DNA from: Cloacibacillus sp.
GTDB lineage: Bacteria > Synergistota > Synergistia > Synergistales > Synergistaceae
DNA: 64,000 bases
Direction: 5' to 3'
NCBI GenBank assembly: GCA_036655895.1
Contig: JAVVPF010000008.1
Span: 17,453 to 81,452 of the forward strand
This document shows, in pieces, positions 17,632 to 25,977 of this stretch. A program made the translations under genes and the position numbers. Numbering within the stretch: the stretch's first letter is position 1; each line of letters opens with the position of its first letter. The notes beneath the pieces were generated by a model. It made no database searches. It worked only from the letters and a program-made list of their open reading frames with translations, and was not told where the DNA came from.

Positions 17632-17683
17632 GGTGATCCTCCTTGATCTTTGTGTGATGGATAGAGCGCGCAGTTGATGTCTA

Positions 17684-18118
17684 TCAGATTATCGCCGCCG
17701 CGGTTTCCACCGCGGGAGGCGTTAATACCGAATATTGATGGAACGTCTCCTCCAGAAGGACGAAATCCAGATATCTGAAGTCGTCGTCGGTCTTCTCAGG
17801 GAGGTCGCCGGGCATAGTGAGCCTGGAGGCGCCTTTGTATATCTCTATCGCATTTTCGATAAGATTCAAAGACTCCATATTGAGCGGCATAGTTACAATA
17901 TTATCTTTTTTCAAAATTAAGGAACGGTAGGGTTGCTGATTCGGCTTAAAATTCCCGTAAAGAGGGTCGGCCAGCAGCTCCCAGCCCAAATGGATAAGGT
18001 CGCGGCCCGCCTTTAAAACGTCGAGCGCGCCTCCGTCAAGATAGTCAAGCGACTTGACATGGCCTTTTAAGTTGGGATTGTTTGAGATACATACATAAGA
18101 AAACGAGGGCATTCCCAT
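17684..18118 (-). CDS. grdX: GrdX family protein
   Basis: 144 residues. GrdX proteins occur at the head of glycine reductase operons and have no proven activity. The matching features are ISNNPNL near the start, a conserved GGALDVLKAGRDLIHLGWEL segment and KPNQQPYRSLILKK. It lies between the glycine riboswitch and grdE. A second ATG two codons later is possible. AGGAC (starting near 18159) could pair with GTCCT just before the ATG, which would fit translational control by the riboswitch. Confidence 0.9.
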   Translation of the reverse strand: MGMPSFSYVCISNNPNLKGHVKSLDYLDGGALDVLKAGRDLIHLGWELLADPLYGNFKPNQQPYRSLILKKDNIVTMPLNMESLNLIENAIEIYKGASRLTMPGDLPEKTDDDFRYLDFVLLEETFHQYSVLTPPAVETAAAII

Positions 18119-18175
18119 AGGACACCGCCTTTCCGGCTAATATCCTCTGCTTTCGTCCTCGCCATGATTTGACGT

Positions 18176-18277
18176 GTCCAGAGTGCTGTCCGGCGACAAT
18201 CCTTATGCCTGAGAGTTTCGATCCGTGATCTTGCCCCTTCGGCGCCCATAGTTGGACGGGTCTCTCTTGCCGCTTTC
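18176..18277 (-). promoter_or_regulatory. Glycine riboswitch (gcvT motif)
   Basis: The minus-strand RNA contains, in order, AAGAGAGACCC, GGGCGCCGAAGGGGCAA and AAACUCUCAGGCAUAAGG, followed by CACUCUGGAC; these are the conserved blocks of the glycine aptamer. I see one aptamer only. There is no clear terminator between it and grdX, so control of translation is more likely. It lets glycine switch on its own reductase. Confidence 0.93.
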
Positions 18278-18292
18278 ATTCAGCTTGGCATA

Positions 18293-18320
18293 AGTATAAC
18301 AATCAAAAATTAATTGTCAA
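18293..18320 (-). promoter_or_regulatory. Promoter of the grd operon
   Basis: On the minus strand TTGACA (18320-18315), 16 bases, then TATACT (18298-18293): close to the sigma-70 consensus. The expected start of transcription lies a few bases before the riboswitch. Confidence 0.85.
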
Positions 18321-18386
18321 TGTGGATTTGTGAAGTTAGTTAATGTAATTACTATCATTTCCTAAAGCAATTTATTCTTTACAACA

Positions 18387-18426
18387 AAAAGCGGAGGCCC
18401 CTTTCTGAAAAAGAGCCTCCGCTTTT
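18387..18426 (-). terminator. Rho-independent terminator after the NSS transporter
   Basis: AAAAGCGGAGGC (18387-18398) pairs with GCCTCCGCTTTT (18415-18426); U-rich ends on both strands. Confidence 0.88.
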
Positions 18427-18450
18427 ATTCTTTGATACAAGTTTTTTAGA

Positions 18451-19794
18451 CTACCATTTGAGCCCGTTGATGAAGATAAATCCGATGCAGACGGGGGCCA
18501 CTATGCGGCATATCCACAGCCACACCGAATACTGCGGGAACGGATGCGTGCCGTTGTTGGTGACCTCTTCCTTGGCTCCCTTTGTCCAGACCCAGCCGAC
18601 GAAGAGCGCTATCAAAAGTCCGCCTATCGGCATTATGACGTTGTTGGTGACGAAGTCAGCTGCGTCGAGGAAGTCCTTGCCAGCTATCTGCGGGATATGT
18701 CCGCCTACGGAGAGCGCGGAGGGGATGCCAAGAAGCATTATCGCGCCGCCCATGAGGAGGGCGGACTTTGTGCGCGACCAGTGCAGCTCGTCGATAGAGT
18801 AGGTGACGACCACTTCAAGCAGCGAGATGGCCGAGGTGAGCGCGGCGATGAAGAGCAGCGCGAAGAAGGCGAATGAGAAGACGCTGCCAAGCGGCATTTT
18901 CGCAAAGACGCTGGGAAGCGTTACGAAGGTGAGGCCGGGGCCCGCGCCCGCGTCCACTCCGAACGCGAATACCGCCGGGAAGATGACAAGCCCCGCCATG
19001 ATGGCGACGGCGGTGTCAAGGAATACGATGGTGGCCGTCATGTGCGGCATGTATTCTTTATTGTTCAGGTAGCTTCCGTAGGTGATCATGACGCCCATGC
19101 CGAGCGAAAGCGAGAAGAAGCCCTGGCCGACCGCGGCAAGTATCGCCTCGCCGGTAAGCTTTGAGAAGTCGGGCAGCAGGTAGAATTCAAGCCCCGCCAT
19201 AGCGCCGGGCAGCGTCACCGAGCGGCCAATGAGCAGCACGAGTATACCAAAGAGCGCCGGCATGAGCACCTTGCAGCTCTTTTCTATCCCGCCGCTGATG
19301 CCTCTGTAAACGATGCCTATGACTACTATCATGACGATGATGTGGTACATTATCGCCTGCACGGGGTCGGAGACGAAAGCTCCAAAGACGTCTCCTGCCT
19401 TGCCAGCCGCAGCCGCCTCCATAAGGCCGCCGAAGGATTTGAACATGTAGGCCAAAGTCCAGCCGGCGATGACAGCATAGTATGAAAGAATGACGAAGGC
19501 GCAGAAGAAGCCCATCCAGCCGACGATCGGCCACCAGCCGCCGCCAAGTTTCTTAAGCGAGCCCACCGCGTCGAGCTTCGCCTTGCGGCCTATCGCAAAT
19601 TCCGCGAGCATGACGGACATGCCGAGCACGATTACCACCGCAAGGTAGACGAGGACGAAGGCCGCCCCGCCGTATTTTCCCGTTATATACGGGAATCTCC
19701 AGATATTCCCAAGTCCGACGGCAGAGCCGGCCGCGGCCATGATGAAGCCAAATTTACTGCCCCACTGGTCTCTGTTTTCCGTATTTCCAGCCAT
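18451..19794 (-). CDS. Sodium:neurotransmitter-symporter family amino-acid transporter
   Basis: 447 residues with about 11-12 membrane segments, like bacterial NSS members (LeuT, MhsT, TnaT). The N-terminal signature WGSKFGFIMAAAGSAVGLGN, followed by WRFPYITGKYGGAAF, holds the sodium and substrate contacts of helix 1. Such proteins import amino acids with sodium. The gene sits directly upstream of the glycine reductase locus, in its own transcript, so glycine or another fermentable amino acid is a reasonable substrate; this is context only. AGAGGGAG precedes the ATG. Confidence 0.93.
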   Translation of the reverse strand: MAGNTENRDQWGSKFGFIMAAAGSAVGLGNIWRFPYITGKYGGAAFVLVYLAVVIVLGMSVMLAEFAIGRKAKLDAVGSLKKLGGGWWPIVGWMGFFCAFVILSYYAVIAGWTLAYMFKSFGGLMEAAAAGKAGDVFGAFVSDPVQAIMYHIIVMIVVIGIVYRGISGGIEKSCKVLMPALFGILVLLIGRSVTLPGAMAGLEFYLLPDFSKLTGEAILAAVGQGFFSLSLGMGVMITYGSYLNNKEYMPHMTATIVFLDTAVAIMAGLVIFPAVFAFGVDAGAGPGLTFVTLPSVFAKMPLGSVFSFAFFALLFIAALTSAISLLEVVVTYSIDELHWSRTKSALLMGGAIMLLGIPSALSVGGHIPQIAGKDFLDAADFVTNNVIMPIGGLLIALFVGWVWTKGAKEEVTNNGTHPFPQYSVWLWICRIVAPVCIGFIFINGLKW

Positions 19795-20013
19795 TGATTA
19801 CCACTCCCTCTAAAATATGCCGCGGAATAAATGTCATAAAAACACGATTCAATATGCGGCTCTCCTTATATATCACAAAAGAGTTTACAAAACAAATGTC
19901 TGATAAATTAATTATATGTATTACTATTATTTGTTTGCCTATTTTTAGATTAGCCTTTACATTTTATTGCCTTGCTATTAACAGCGTATCTTATGATAGC
20001 CTTGCGAATAAAC

Positions 20014-20051
20014 AAAAAACCGCGCATACCTTACGATATGCGCGGTTTTTT
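20014..20051. terminator. Rho-independent terminator after ymdB
   Basis: AAAAAACCGCGCATA (20014-20028) pairs exactly with TATGCGCGGTTTTTT (20037-20051). It ends the rny-ymdB transcript. The 19795-20013 stretch beyond it is very AT-rich and should hold the NSS gene promoter. Confidence 0.9.
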
Positions 20052-20056
20052 AATTT

Positions 20057-20836
20057 TTAGCGTTCGACCGCCGTGTTTATTCTTCTGATGTCAAGCGCGC
20101 GTCCAGTTTCGCTGTCTATGTCGACGACGACTCCCTGGAACTTCACGCCCTCTTCGGATATTTCAAACTTACACGGCGTACCAGTAAGGAACTTCGGAAG
20201 CACGGACTGCGCCGTCATGCCGATTATCCCTGCGTGCCCCCCGGTCATTCCGGCGTCCGTCAAGAACGCGGTGCCGCCCGGGAGTATCTCTTCGTCAGCC
20301 GTCTGGACGTGCGTGTGCGTGCCCACTACGGCTGAAACTTTGCCGTCAAGGTAGACTGCGAGCGCGCGTTTTTCGGAGGTAGCCTCGGCGTGTATGTCTA
20401 CAAATATCGAAGGTACGCGACATTCGCGCGCAAGTCTCTCCGCGGTCTGGAACGGGCAGTCAAGCGGAGGCATGAAGGTGCGCCCCTGAAGGCACATGAC
20501 GCCCAGCTTTTCGCCGTTTTTTTCGTAGACGGCAAAGCCGCGTCCGCGCGTGCCGTCAGGATGGTTGGCGGGGCGCAGCACGGCGGTCTCGCTGTCCAAG
20601 AGCGGGATGAAATCCTTTTTATCCCAGACATGGTTGCCGTTTGTCAGTATGTCTATCCCGGAGGAGAAGAGCTCGTTCATCACTTTTTCAGTGAGGCCGA
20701 AGCCCCCCGCGCTGTTTTCGCCGTTTGCTATGACGAAGTCAAAGCCGCCAAATTCTTCGCGCAGCTTTGGAATGGCGCGCGCCGCGGCCTCACGGCCGGG
20801 ACGTCCCATGATGTCGCCGATAAAAAGTATGCGCAT
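20057..20836 (-). CDS. ymdB: YmdB-family metallophosphoesterase (cyclic nucleotide phosphodiesterase)
   Basis: 259 residues, TIGR00282 type. Metal-binding motifs in order: FIGDIMGRPGR, IANGENSAGG, LTNGNHVWDKK, FVDIHAEATSEK and VVGTHTHVQTADE, with the GMTGG segment after them. In Bacillus YmdB hydrolyses 2',3'-cyclic AMP and affects biofilm decisions and RNase Y activity. It is placed 9 bases after rny, the usual order, so both are transcribed together. Confidence 0.95.
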   Translation of the reverse strand: MRILFIGDIMGRPGREAAARAIPKLREEFGGFDFVIANGENSAGGFGLTEKVMNELFSSGIDILTNGNHVWDKKDFIPLLDSETAVLRPANHPDGTRGRGFAVYEKNGEKLGVMCLQGRTFMPPLDCPFQTAERLARECRVPSIFVDIHAEATSEKRALAVYLDGKVSAVVGTHTHVQTADEEILPGGTAFLTDAGMTGGHAGIIGMTAQSVLPKFLTGTPCKFEISEEGVKFQGVVVDIDSETGRALDIRRINTAVER

Positions 20837-20845
20837 CTATACCGC

Positions 20846-22387
20846 CTACTTCGCGTAGTCTACTGCGCGGGTCTCCCTGATGAGGGTCACCTTTATCTGC
20901 CCGGGGTATCTAAGTTCTTCTTCTATTTTTCTCGCTATGTCATACGCCAGCTTCTGCATCTCGCCGTCGTCAGTCACCGTTGGAGCTACCGCGACGCGCA
21001 CTTCACGGCCCGCCTGGATGGCGAAGGCTTTGCTTACGCCGGAGAAGGTACGCGCCACCTCTTCAAGCTTTTCGAGGCGCTTGACGTAGGCGTCGAGGCT
21101 CTCTCTGCGCGCGCCGGGGCGCGAGGCGCTTACGGCGTCAGCCGCGGCTACAAGCACCGCGTAGATGGTGAGAGGCTCTTCGTCCTCATGGTGCGAGGCG
21201 ATGGCGTTTACGATGTCGGGCGTTTCGCCGTAACGCTTGGCGAGGTCCGCGCCTATTTTCGCGTGCGATCCTTCGACCTGGTGGTCTACAGCCTTGCCTA
21301 TATCATGCAAAAGGCCGGCTCTTCTGGCCTTTATTTCATCAAGTCCTAGTTCCGCCGCCATGACTCCCGCGAGGTGCGCCACTTCAAGGCTGTGGCTCAG
21401 AGCGTTCTGTCCGTAGCTGGTGCGGTAGCGCAGCTGGCCTATGATCTTCGCAAGCTCGCCGTTCATGTTTTTGATGCCGGTCTCAAGCAGTGCCTCTTCG
21501 GCCGTCTCCAGGATCTGTATCTGTACATCCTTCTCAGCGCGTTCTATGATTTCTTCTATGCGTGCGGGATGGATGCGGCCGTCAACGACGAGCCTCTCCA
21601 GCGAAAGGCGGGCCACTTCGCGGCGCACAGGGTCAAAGCTTGAAAGCGTCACCGCTTCCGGCGTATCGTCAACAATAAGGTCCACTCCGGTGAGAGTTTC
21701 AAATGTTCTGATGTTGCGTCCTTCGCGGCCGATTATGCGCCCCTTCATCTCGTCAGAGGGAAGGTTGACGACGCTCACGACCACGTCGGAGGTGAAATCT
21801 ACGCTGCAGCGCTGTATCGCCGTAGCTACGACTTCCTGAGCTTTGCGGTCAGCTTCGCGCTTAGCGCGCTCCTCGAGCTCCTTCAGACGAAGGCCTATCA
21901 GATGGTTCGCGTCGCTTTCGACCTCGGCCAAAAGCTGATCGCGGGCCTCTTCCCGGGTAAGCTGAGCTATCTGCTCCAGTTTTTCGATAAGTTCCTGTTC
22001 CTGCGCGGAGAGCCTGTTTAACTTCTCCTGCACCTGATCGTTGCGGTTCTTCAGCTCATCTTCCTTGCGGCCGATGTTCTCGATTTTTTTGTCGAGGTTT
22101 TCTTCTTTTTGTTCAAGCCTGCGCTCGGAACGCTGGAGCTCGCTTCTGCGGTCTTTTGTATCGCGGTCCAATTCCTGCCGCAGCCTGTGTATCTCTTCTT
22201 TGCCCTCCGCCAGAATGTCGCGCTTCGCAGCTTCAGCCTTTTTCACGGCCTCCTGCATGATGCGCTCTGATTCTGACAAGGCTCCTCTGAACTTCTTTTC
22301 TTCACTTTTTTTGTGATATGTAAAACCGGCAAGGGCGCCGACTGCGAGCCCTGTGATTATACACAGCACGGTTGTTAAAAAATCCAT
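20846..22387 (-). CDS. rny: Ribonuclease Y
   Basis: 513 residues. An N-terminal membrane anchor ([19 protein letters not shown]) is followed by a long coiled coil of about 180 residues, a KH RNA-binding domain ([21 protein letters not shown]) and an HD phosphohydrolase domain with the HDIGKA motif. RNase Y starts mRNA decay at the membrane by endonucleolytic cuts. Length and order agree with the family. GAGGTG precedes the ATG. Confidence 0.97.
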   Translation of the reverse strand: MDFLTTVLCIITGLAVGALAGFTYHKKSEEKKFRGALSESERIMQEAVKKAEAAKRDILAEGKEEIHRLRQELDRDTKDRRSELQRSERRLEQKEENLDKKIENIGRKEDELKNRNDQVQEKLNRLSAQEQELIEKLEQIAQLTREEARDQLLAEVESDANHLIGLRLKELEERAKREADRKAQEVVATAIQRCSVDFTSDVVVSVVNLPSDEMKGRIIGREGRNIRTFETLTGVDLIVDDTPEAVTLSSFDPVRREVARLSLERLVVDGRIHPARIEEIIERAEKDVQIQILETAEEALLETGIKNMNGELAKIIGQLRYRTSYGQNALSHSLEVAHLAGVMAAELGLDEIKARRAGLLHDIGKAVDHQVEGSHAKIGADLAKRYGETPDIVNAIASHHEDEEPLTIYAVLVAAADAVSASRPGARRESLDAYVKRLEKLEEVARTFSGVSKAFAIQAGREVRVAVAPTVTDDGEMQKLAYDIARKIEEELRYPGQIKVTLIRETRAVDYAK

Positions 22388-22690
22388 ATTCTTTCACCTC
22401 ATTATCGATTGTCATGGTTCGTACAGTTAAAAATTTTGTAGACGTAAAATAATATTAAAATGAAATTAATGATGCATTTTATGTCAACAACAGGTATTGT
22501 ACCTAAAAGAAGCGGCTTTCACAAGAGGCTTTGAAGTCATTATTTATTTTTGTTTAAGGAAATGGTCTGGACCATCCAAAGCAGGCGGCGCCTTTTCATA
22601 TTTACGCAGGATATCCTTGATGTTCGACATGAAAATACCATATAATTGTCCTATGATAGTCCTGAAAAAGACAAAAGGGGGCGCTCCTTT
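22388..22690. other. Divergent intergenic region between rny and the M48 protease gene
   Basis: About 300 bases, AT-rich near rny. On the minus strand a TTGACA hexamer (22487-22482) could be the -35 of rny. AAAGGGGG near 22674-22682 is the ribosome site of the protease gene. No gene is seen. Confidence 0.45.
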
Positions 22691-23329
22691 ATGGATGTTT
22701 TAAAAAAATTCGCCGCGGCACTGCTTCTTTTCCTCTTATTTGCGCCCGTCGGGGCGCACGCCGCCATTGGACGCGCCGACGCAAAGAGGATATGGGAAAA
22801 AGTGGCGGCGCCTACGGAGCTTACAGAGCTTCCCTTCATTATAAAAGAAGAAAATACGCCAAACGCGTGGGTGACGAACGGAGAATCAGTCACGGTGACT
22901 ACGGGGCTGCTTGCCCTGCTTGAAACGGAGGCCGAACTCTACGCCGTCTTCGGCCATGAGGCCGGCCACGTAAAGCTCAACCATCTGCAAAAAAGCGCGT
23001 CAAAGAGCGCGGGGCTGTCGGTAGCCGCGGGGCTGCTCAGCCAGATTTTCGGAAACGGCATCGGAAACGTCGCGGTCAACGTCGGCGCAAACCTTATAAA
23101 CTCAGGCTGGAGCCGCGAGCAGGAGATAGAGGCCGACGATTATTCTGTGGCGCTCGCCGCTGCGAACAAAGAAGACCCTGTCGGGATGTACAGCGCGATA
23201 AGCCGGCTCGCGCAGGTGAACAACACTCAGCCAAGCGGCTTTAATTCGCACCCACCGGACGACCGCAGGCTAGAACATATAAAAAAGACCATTTTAAAAA
23301 TAAAGCCAGATGCAGAATTTCCCAACTAA
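22691..23329 (+). CDS. Exported M48 family zinc metalloprotease
   Basis: 212 residues from the ATG at 22691. Residues 1-24 form a signal peptide (KKFAAALLLFLLFAPVGAHA, cleavage after AHA). The zinc site HEAGH with the downstream EIEADDYSV glutamate is the M48 (HtpX/BepA-like) signature. There are no further membrane segments and no TPR repeats, so it is a small periplasmic protease of the kind annotated as Peptidase_M48, possibly in envelope quality control. The middle segment rich in glycine may be a membrane-contacting loop. It is a single-gene unit closed by a terminator. Confidence 0.9.
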   Translation: MDVLKKFAAALLLFLLFAPVGAHAAIGRADAKRIWEKVAAPTELTELPFIIKEENTPNAWVTNGESVTVTTGLLALLETEAELYAVFGHEAGHVKLNHLQKSASKSAGLSVAAGLLSQIFGNGIGNVAVNVGANLINSGWSREQEIEADDYSVALAAANKEDPVGMYSAISRLAQVNNTQPSGFNSHPPDDRRLEHIKKTILKIKPDAEFPN

Positions 23330-23332
23330 ACG

Positions 23333-23367
23333 ACGGGGCGCCCCTTTTTTCTTAGAGGGCGCCCCGT
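23333..23367. terminator. Rho-independent terminator between convergent genes
   Basis: ACGGGGCGCCC (23333-23343) pairs with GGGCGCCCCGT (23357-23367). It is shared by the M48 protease gene and ppnP. Confidence 0.8.
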
Positions 23368-23389
23368 TTATATCTTTTCTTAAGTTTAG

Positions 23390-23710
23390 TTACGCCTTGA
23401 TGTACGAGCAGAGATACTGCACCGGCACGTAGCAGCGGAAGCCGTATTTTGAATCGGCGGGAAGAGTGAAGCTTTCTCCGGCCTTTACGTCCATCCAGCC
23501 GTCGGCGCCCGGCATCTTCACCTGGCATACACCGTCTGTGATGTCCATGATCTCAGAGTCGCCCACGCCGAACTCATACTCGCCCGGAAGGAAAAGGCCC
23601 AGCGTCTTACGGTCTCCGTTTGGCATAAACACAGTGTGGCTCACCACTTTACCGTCAAAATAGACATTAGCCTTTGCCACAGCGGTTACATTTTCGAGCT
23701 TTTCTATCAT
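23390..23710 (-). CDS. ppnP: Pyrimidine/purine nucleoside phosphorylase PpnP-like (cupin)
   Basis: 106 residues, the former DUF1255/YaiE family. Family segments are ANVYFDGKVVSHTV, GDRKTLGLFLPGEYEF and FTLPADSKYGFRC. PpnP is a small beta-barrel enzyme that phosphorolyses several nucleosides. The length is slightly above the E. coli protein. GGGAGGCG precedes the ATG. It stands alone and faces the protease gene. Confidence 0.9.
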   Translation of the reverse strand: MIEKLENVTAVAKANVYFDGKVVSHTVFMPNGDRKTLGLFLPGEYEFGVGDSEIMDITDGVCQVKMPGADGWMDVKAGESFTLPADSKYGFRCYVPVQYLCSYIKA

Positions 23711-23822
23711 AAAAACGCCTCCCAGAAAATATTATATGATAAATAATAGTGTCCAATTAGCCAGAAGTCCAGTAGAATAATCAATAATGAAAAACCAATC
23801 ATTACGAGAGAAGGATTTTTGA

Positions 23823-24593
23823 ATGTCTCTTTGCTACATATTTCAAAACGGAAAAATAATCCTCACCGCCGACGGCCGCGTGCCGGAGAGGGGCGAGTGC
23901 GCGGAGCTTCGCCGCGGCGTCATAAACCGAGGGCTGTTGGACAAAGAAGAGCCAGACGGAGACCTCTGGGCGGAGCTTTCGCCGGAGACCGAACTTTGCG
24001 CCGGAATGGACGCCTGCGAACGGCGCGTCAGTTGGACGTCGGTCGGAGAGGAACAGTTCTTTCGCATAGGAAAAGCCTTCCACTACATGGACTGGCAGCG
24101 GACGCACAGATTCTGCGGCAAATGCGGGGCGCCCGCGCGCTTTGACGCCTCCGAACTTGCGATGCGCTGCGAACGGTGCGGAGAATTATACTATCCCGTC
24201 ATCTGCCCCGCCGTCATCGTCTGCGTTGAAAAAGAGGGACGCATACTGCTCGGACATGGCGTCAACTTCCCAAAAGGCCGCTACAGCGTCCTCGCCGGCT
24301 TCGTCGAACCGGGCGAAAGCCTTGAAGAATGTGTGGCGCGCGAAGTCTACGAAGAATCAAACATCCGCGTCAAAAACATAAAATATTTCATGAGCCAGCC
24401 GTGGGCCTTCCCGCGCTCGCTGATGCTCGGCTTCACCGCCGAATGGGCGGAAGGCGAGATCAAGCCGCAGCTTTCCGAACTGACCGACGTCCGCTGGTTC
24501 GCGCCAGACGAGATACCGGACTACTACCGCGGCGTAAGCATCTCCGCCAAACTTATAGAACATTTCATAAATAAACAGACAAACTACCGATGA
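23823..24593 (+). CDS. nudC: NADH pyrophosphatase NudC (Nudix)
   Basis: 256 residues. A four-cysteine zinc ribbon (FCGKCG and RCERCG) precedes the Nudix box GFVEPGESLEECVAREVYEE (GX5EX7REXXEE), and SQPWAFPRSLMLGF is the NudC-specific motif for NAD(H) and NAD-capped RNA. It hydrolyses NADH to NMNH and AMP and can decap NAD-RNA. The GAAGG ribosome site lies before the ATG. The corrinoid adenosyltransferase gene follows after 45 bases and may be co-transcribed. Confidence 0.95.
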   Translation: MSLCYIFQNGKIILTADGRVPERGECAELRRGVINRGLLDKEEPDGDLWAELSPETELCAGMDACERRVSWTSVGEEQFFRIGKAFHYMDWQRTHRFCGKCGAPARFDASELAMRCERCGELYYPVICPAVIVCVEKEGRILLGHGVNFPKGRYSVLAGFVEPGESLEECVAREVYEESNIRVKNIKYFMSQPWAFPRSLMLGFTAEWAEGEIKPQLSELTDVRWFAPDEIPDYYRGVSISAKLIEHFINKQTNYR

Positions 24594-24638
24594 TGCAGAC
24601 AGTCGCTTTCGCGATAATAAAAAGAAGGGGGTACCGCC

Positions 24639-25166
24639 ATGTTTGACGAAAAAGGGCTGATACAGATCTACACAGGAAACGGCAAAGGCAAAACCACAGC
24701 CGCGCTGGGACTTGTCCTGCGCGCCTCGGGGCACGGCGCGAAAATCGCGGTCGTGCAGTTCATGAAAGGCTGGGACGGATACGGCGAGCTTGTCTCTCTG
24801 CCGCGCGTGCCAAACGTCACGCACGTTCACACCGGGCGCACAAAATGTATATTCCGCGGCGACGAGATACAGGAAGACTTCGACGAAGCGGCGCGCGGCT
24901 TTGCGCTCGCGGCGGAGTTTTTAGCCTCCGGCCAGTACGACCTGGTAGTTCTCGACGAAATAAACGTAGCCGTAGACTTTGGACTTATAAAGGCGGGCGA
25001 CGTCATAAAGGCGCTTGCAGAAAAAGCCCCGCGCACAGAGGCGGTGCTCACCGGCAGAAACGCGCCCGATGAATTTATAAAGGCCGCCGACTTCGTCACA
25101 GAGATGAAAGAGATCAAGCACCCGTATCAAAATGGCGTCGCCGCAAGAAAAGGCGTTGAATTTTAA
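24639..25166 (+). CDS. cobO: Corrinoid adenosyltransferase, CobA/CobO/BtuR type
   Basis: 175 residues. The P-loop is YTGNGKGKTTAALGL near residue 10, and VVLDEINVAVDFGLI holds the acidic Walker B. The enzyme transfers adenosine from ATP to cob(I)alamin, giving the coenzyme used by EutBC at the left end of the window. AAGGGGG precedes the ATG. The eut operon here shows no eutT, so this enzyme may serve it; that is inference. Confidence 0.95.
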   Translation: MFDEKGLIQIYTGNGKGKTTAALGLVLRASGHGAKIAVVQFMKGWDGYGELVSLPRVPNVTHVHTGRTKCIFRGDEIQEDFDEAARGFALAAEFLASGQYDLVVLDEINVAVDFGLIKAGDVIKALAEKAPRTEAVLTGRNAPDEFIKAADFVTEMKEIKHPYQNGVAARKGVEF

Positions 25167-25177
25167 AACCCTTTCAA

Positions 25178-25223
25178 ATTATCTAAAATGATTCTTGACA
25201 AAATTAGATAATGGCGATAAACT
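25178..25223 (+). promoter_or_regulatory. Rubrerythrin promoter flanked by a 9-bp inverted repeat
   Basis: ATTATCTAA (25178-25186) and TTAGATAAT (25204-25212) are exact inverted complements with a 17-base spacer. A TTGACA -35 (25195-25200) lies between them and a weak TAAACT -10 follows at 25218-25223. A repressor bound here would cover the promoter; a peroxide- or redox-sensing regulator would suit the gene. Confidence 0.55.
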
Positions 25224-25303
25224 AAAACTGTTCTGAATAAAAGACGGCAATTAGCGTTAAAGCACTGACAATAAAGAATAACACTCAAGGAGGAAATTTA
25301 ATT

Positions 25304-25789
25304 ATGGCAACTCAGGAAAATTTCGCAACAGCATTCGCAGGAGAATCACAGGCAAATCGTAAATATCTTCTTTACGCCGACCAGGCGGAGAAAGACGGCT
25401 TTCCCGGCATCGCGAAGCTCTTCCGCGCGACAGCGGCGGCCGAGACCATCCACGCGTTCGCAGAATTCCGCGCAATGGGCGGAGTAGGCACCACAGCCTC
25501 CAACCTTCAGGCGGCCATCAACGGCGAGACCTACGAATTCACAGAGATGTATCCTCCTATGATCACAGAAGCCGAGTCACAGGGCAACAAAGAGGCCGTC
25601 CGCATCTTCACCTACGCAGACAAGGCCGAAAAAATACACGCGGCTCTCTACACCGACGCGCTGAACGACATGAACAACACAGAAGCCGACTACTACCTCT
25701 GCCCCATCTGCGGCTTCATCCACAAAGGCGCCACCACAGATTCATGCCCCATCTGCGGAGCGAAAGCCTCAATATTCCAGAAATTCTAA
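25304..25789 (+). CDS. Rubrerythrin
   Basis: 161 residues, short form. An N-terminal diiron ferritin-like domain (FAGESQANRKYLLYADQAEK, later AAAETIHAFAEFRA and the second half ADKAEKIHAALY) is followed by a rubredoxin-like iron site with two CPICG motifs. Rubrerythrins reduce hydrogen peroxide with NAD(P)H-derived electrons in anaerobes. A perfect AAGGAGG ribosome site suggests high expression. It forms a single-gene unit with its own operator-like promoter and terminator. Confidence 0.96.
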   Translation: MATQENFATAFAGESQANRKYLLYADQAEKDGFPGIAKLFRATAAAETIHAFAEFRAMGGVGTTASNLQAAINGETYEFTEMYPPMITEAESQGNKEAVRIFTYADKAEKIHAALYTDALNDMNNTEADYYLCPICGFIHKGATTDSCPICGAKASIFQKF

Positions 25790-25810
25790 GTCACGACCTC
25801 CTCTCAACAA

Positions 25811-25848
25811 CCAACGGCCGCCCTTACCGGGGCGGCCGTTGGTGTTTT
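25811..25848 (+). terminator. Rho-independent terminator after rubrerythrin
   Basis: CCAACGGCCGCC (25811-25822) pairs with GGCGGCCGTTGG (25831-25842), followed by TGTTTTCTT. Confidence 0.92.
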
Positions 25849-25977
25849 CTTAACATATCGTTCCACTTTCGCCTTTGGCCCTTGCCAAAGGCAAAATTTT
25901 AGAATAGTATATATACATTTCCACTATTCACAGTTGGAAATTAATAATTTTAGGACAATAGCTGAAAGGAATTAAAT

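Noticed and set aside
18119..18175. Second glycine aptamer making a tandem riboswitch
   Set aside because: The stretch between the first aptamer and grdX is too short and lacks the conserved blocks.
20390..21349. Long plus-strand open frame of 319 codons opposite rny and ymdB
   Set aside because: It is opposite two well-supported genes, has no ribosome site and an unnatural amino-acid mix caused by GC-rich codons.
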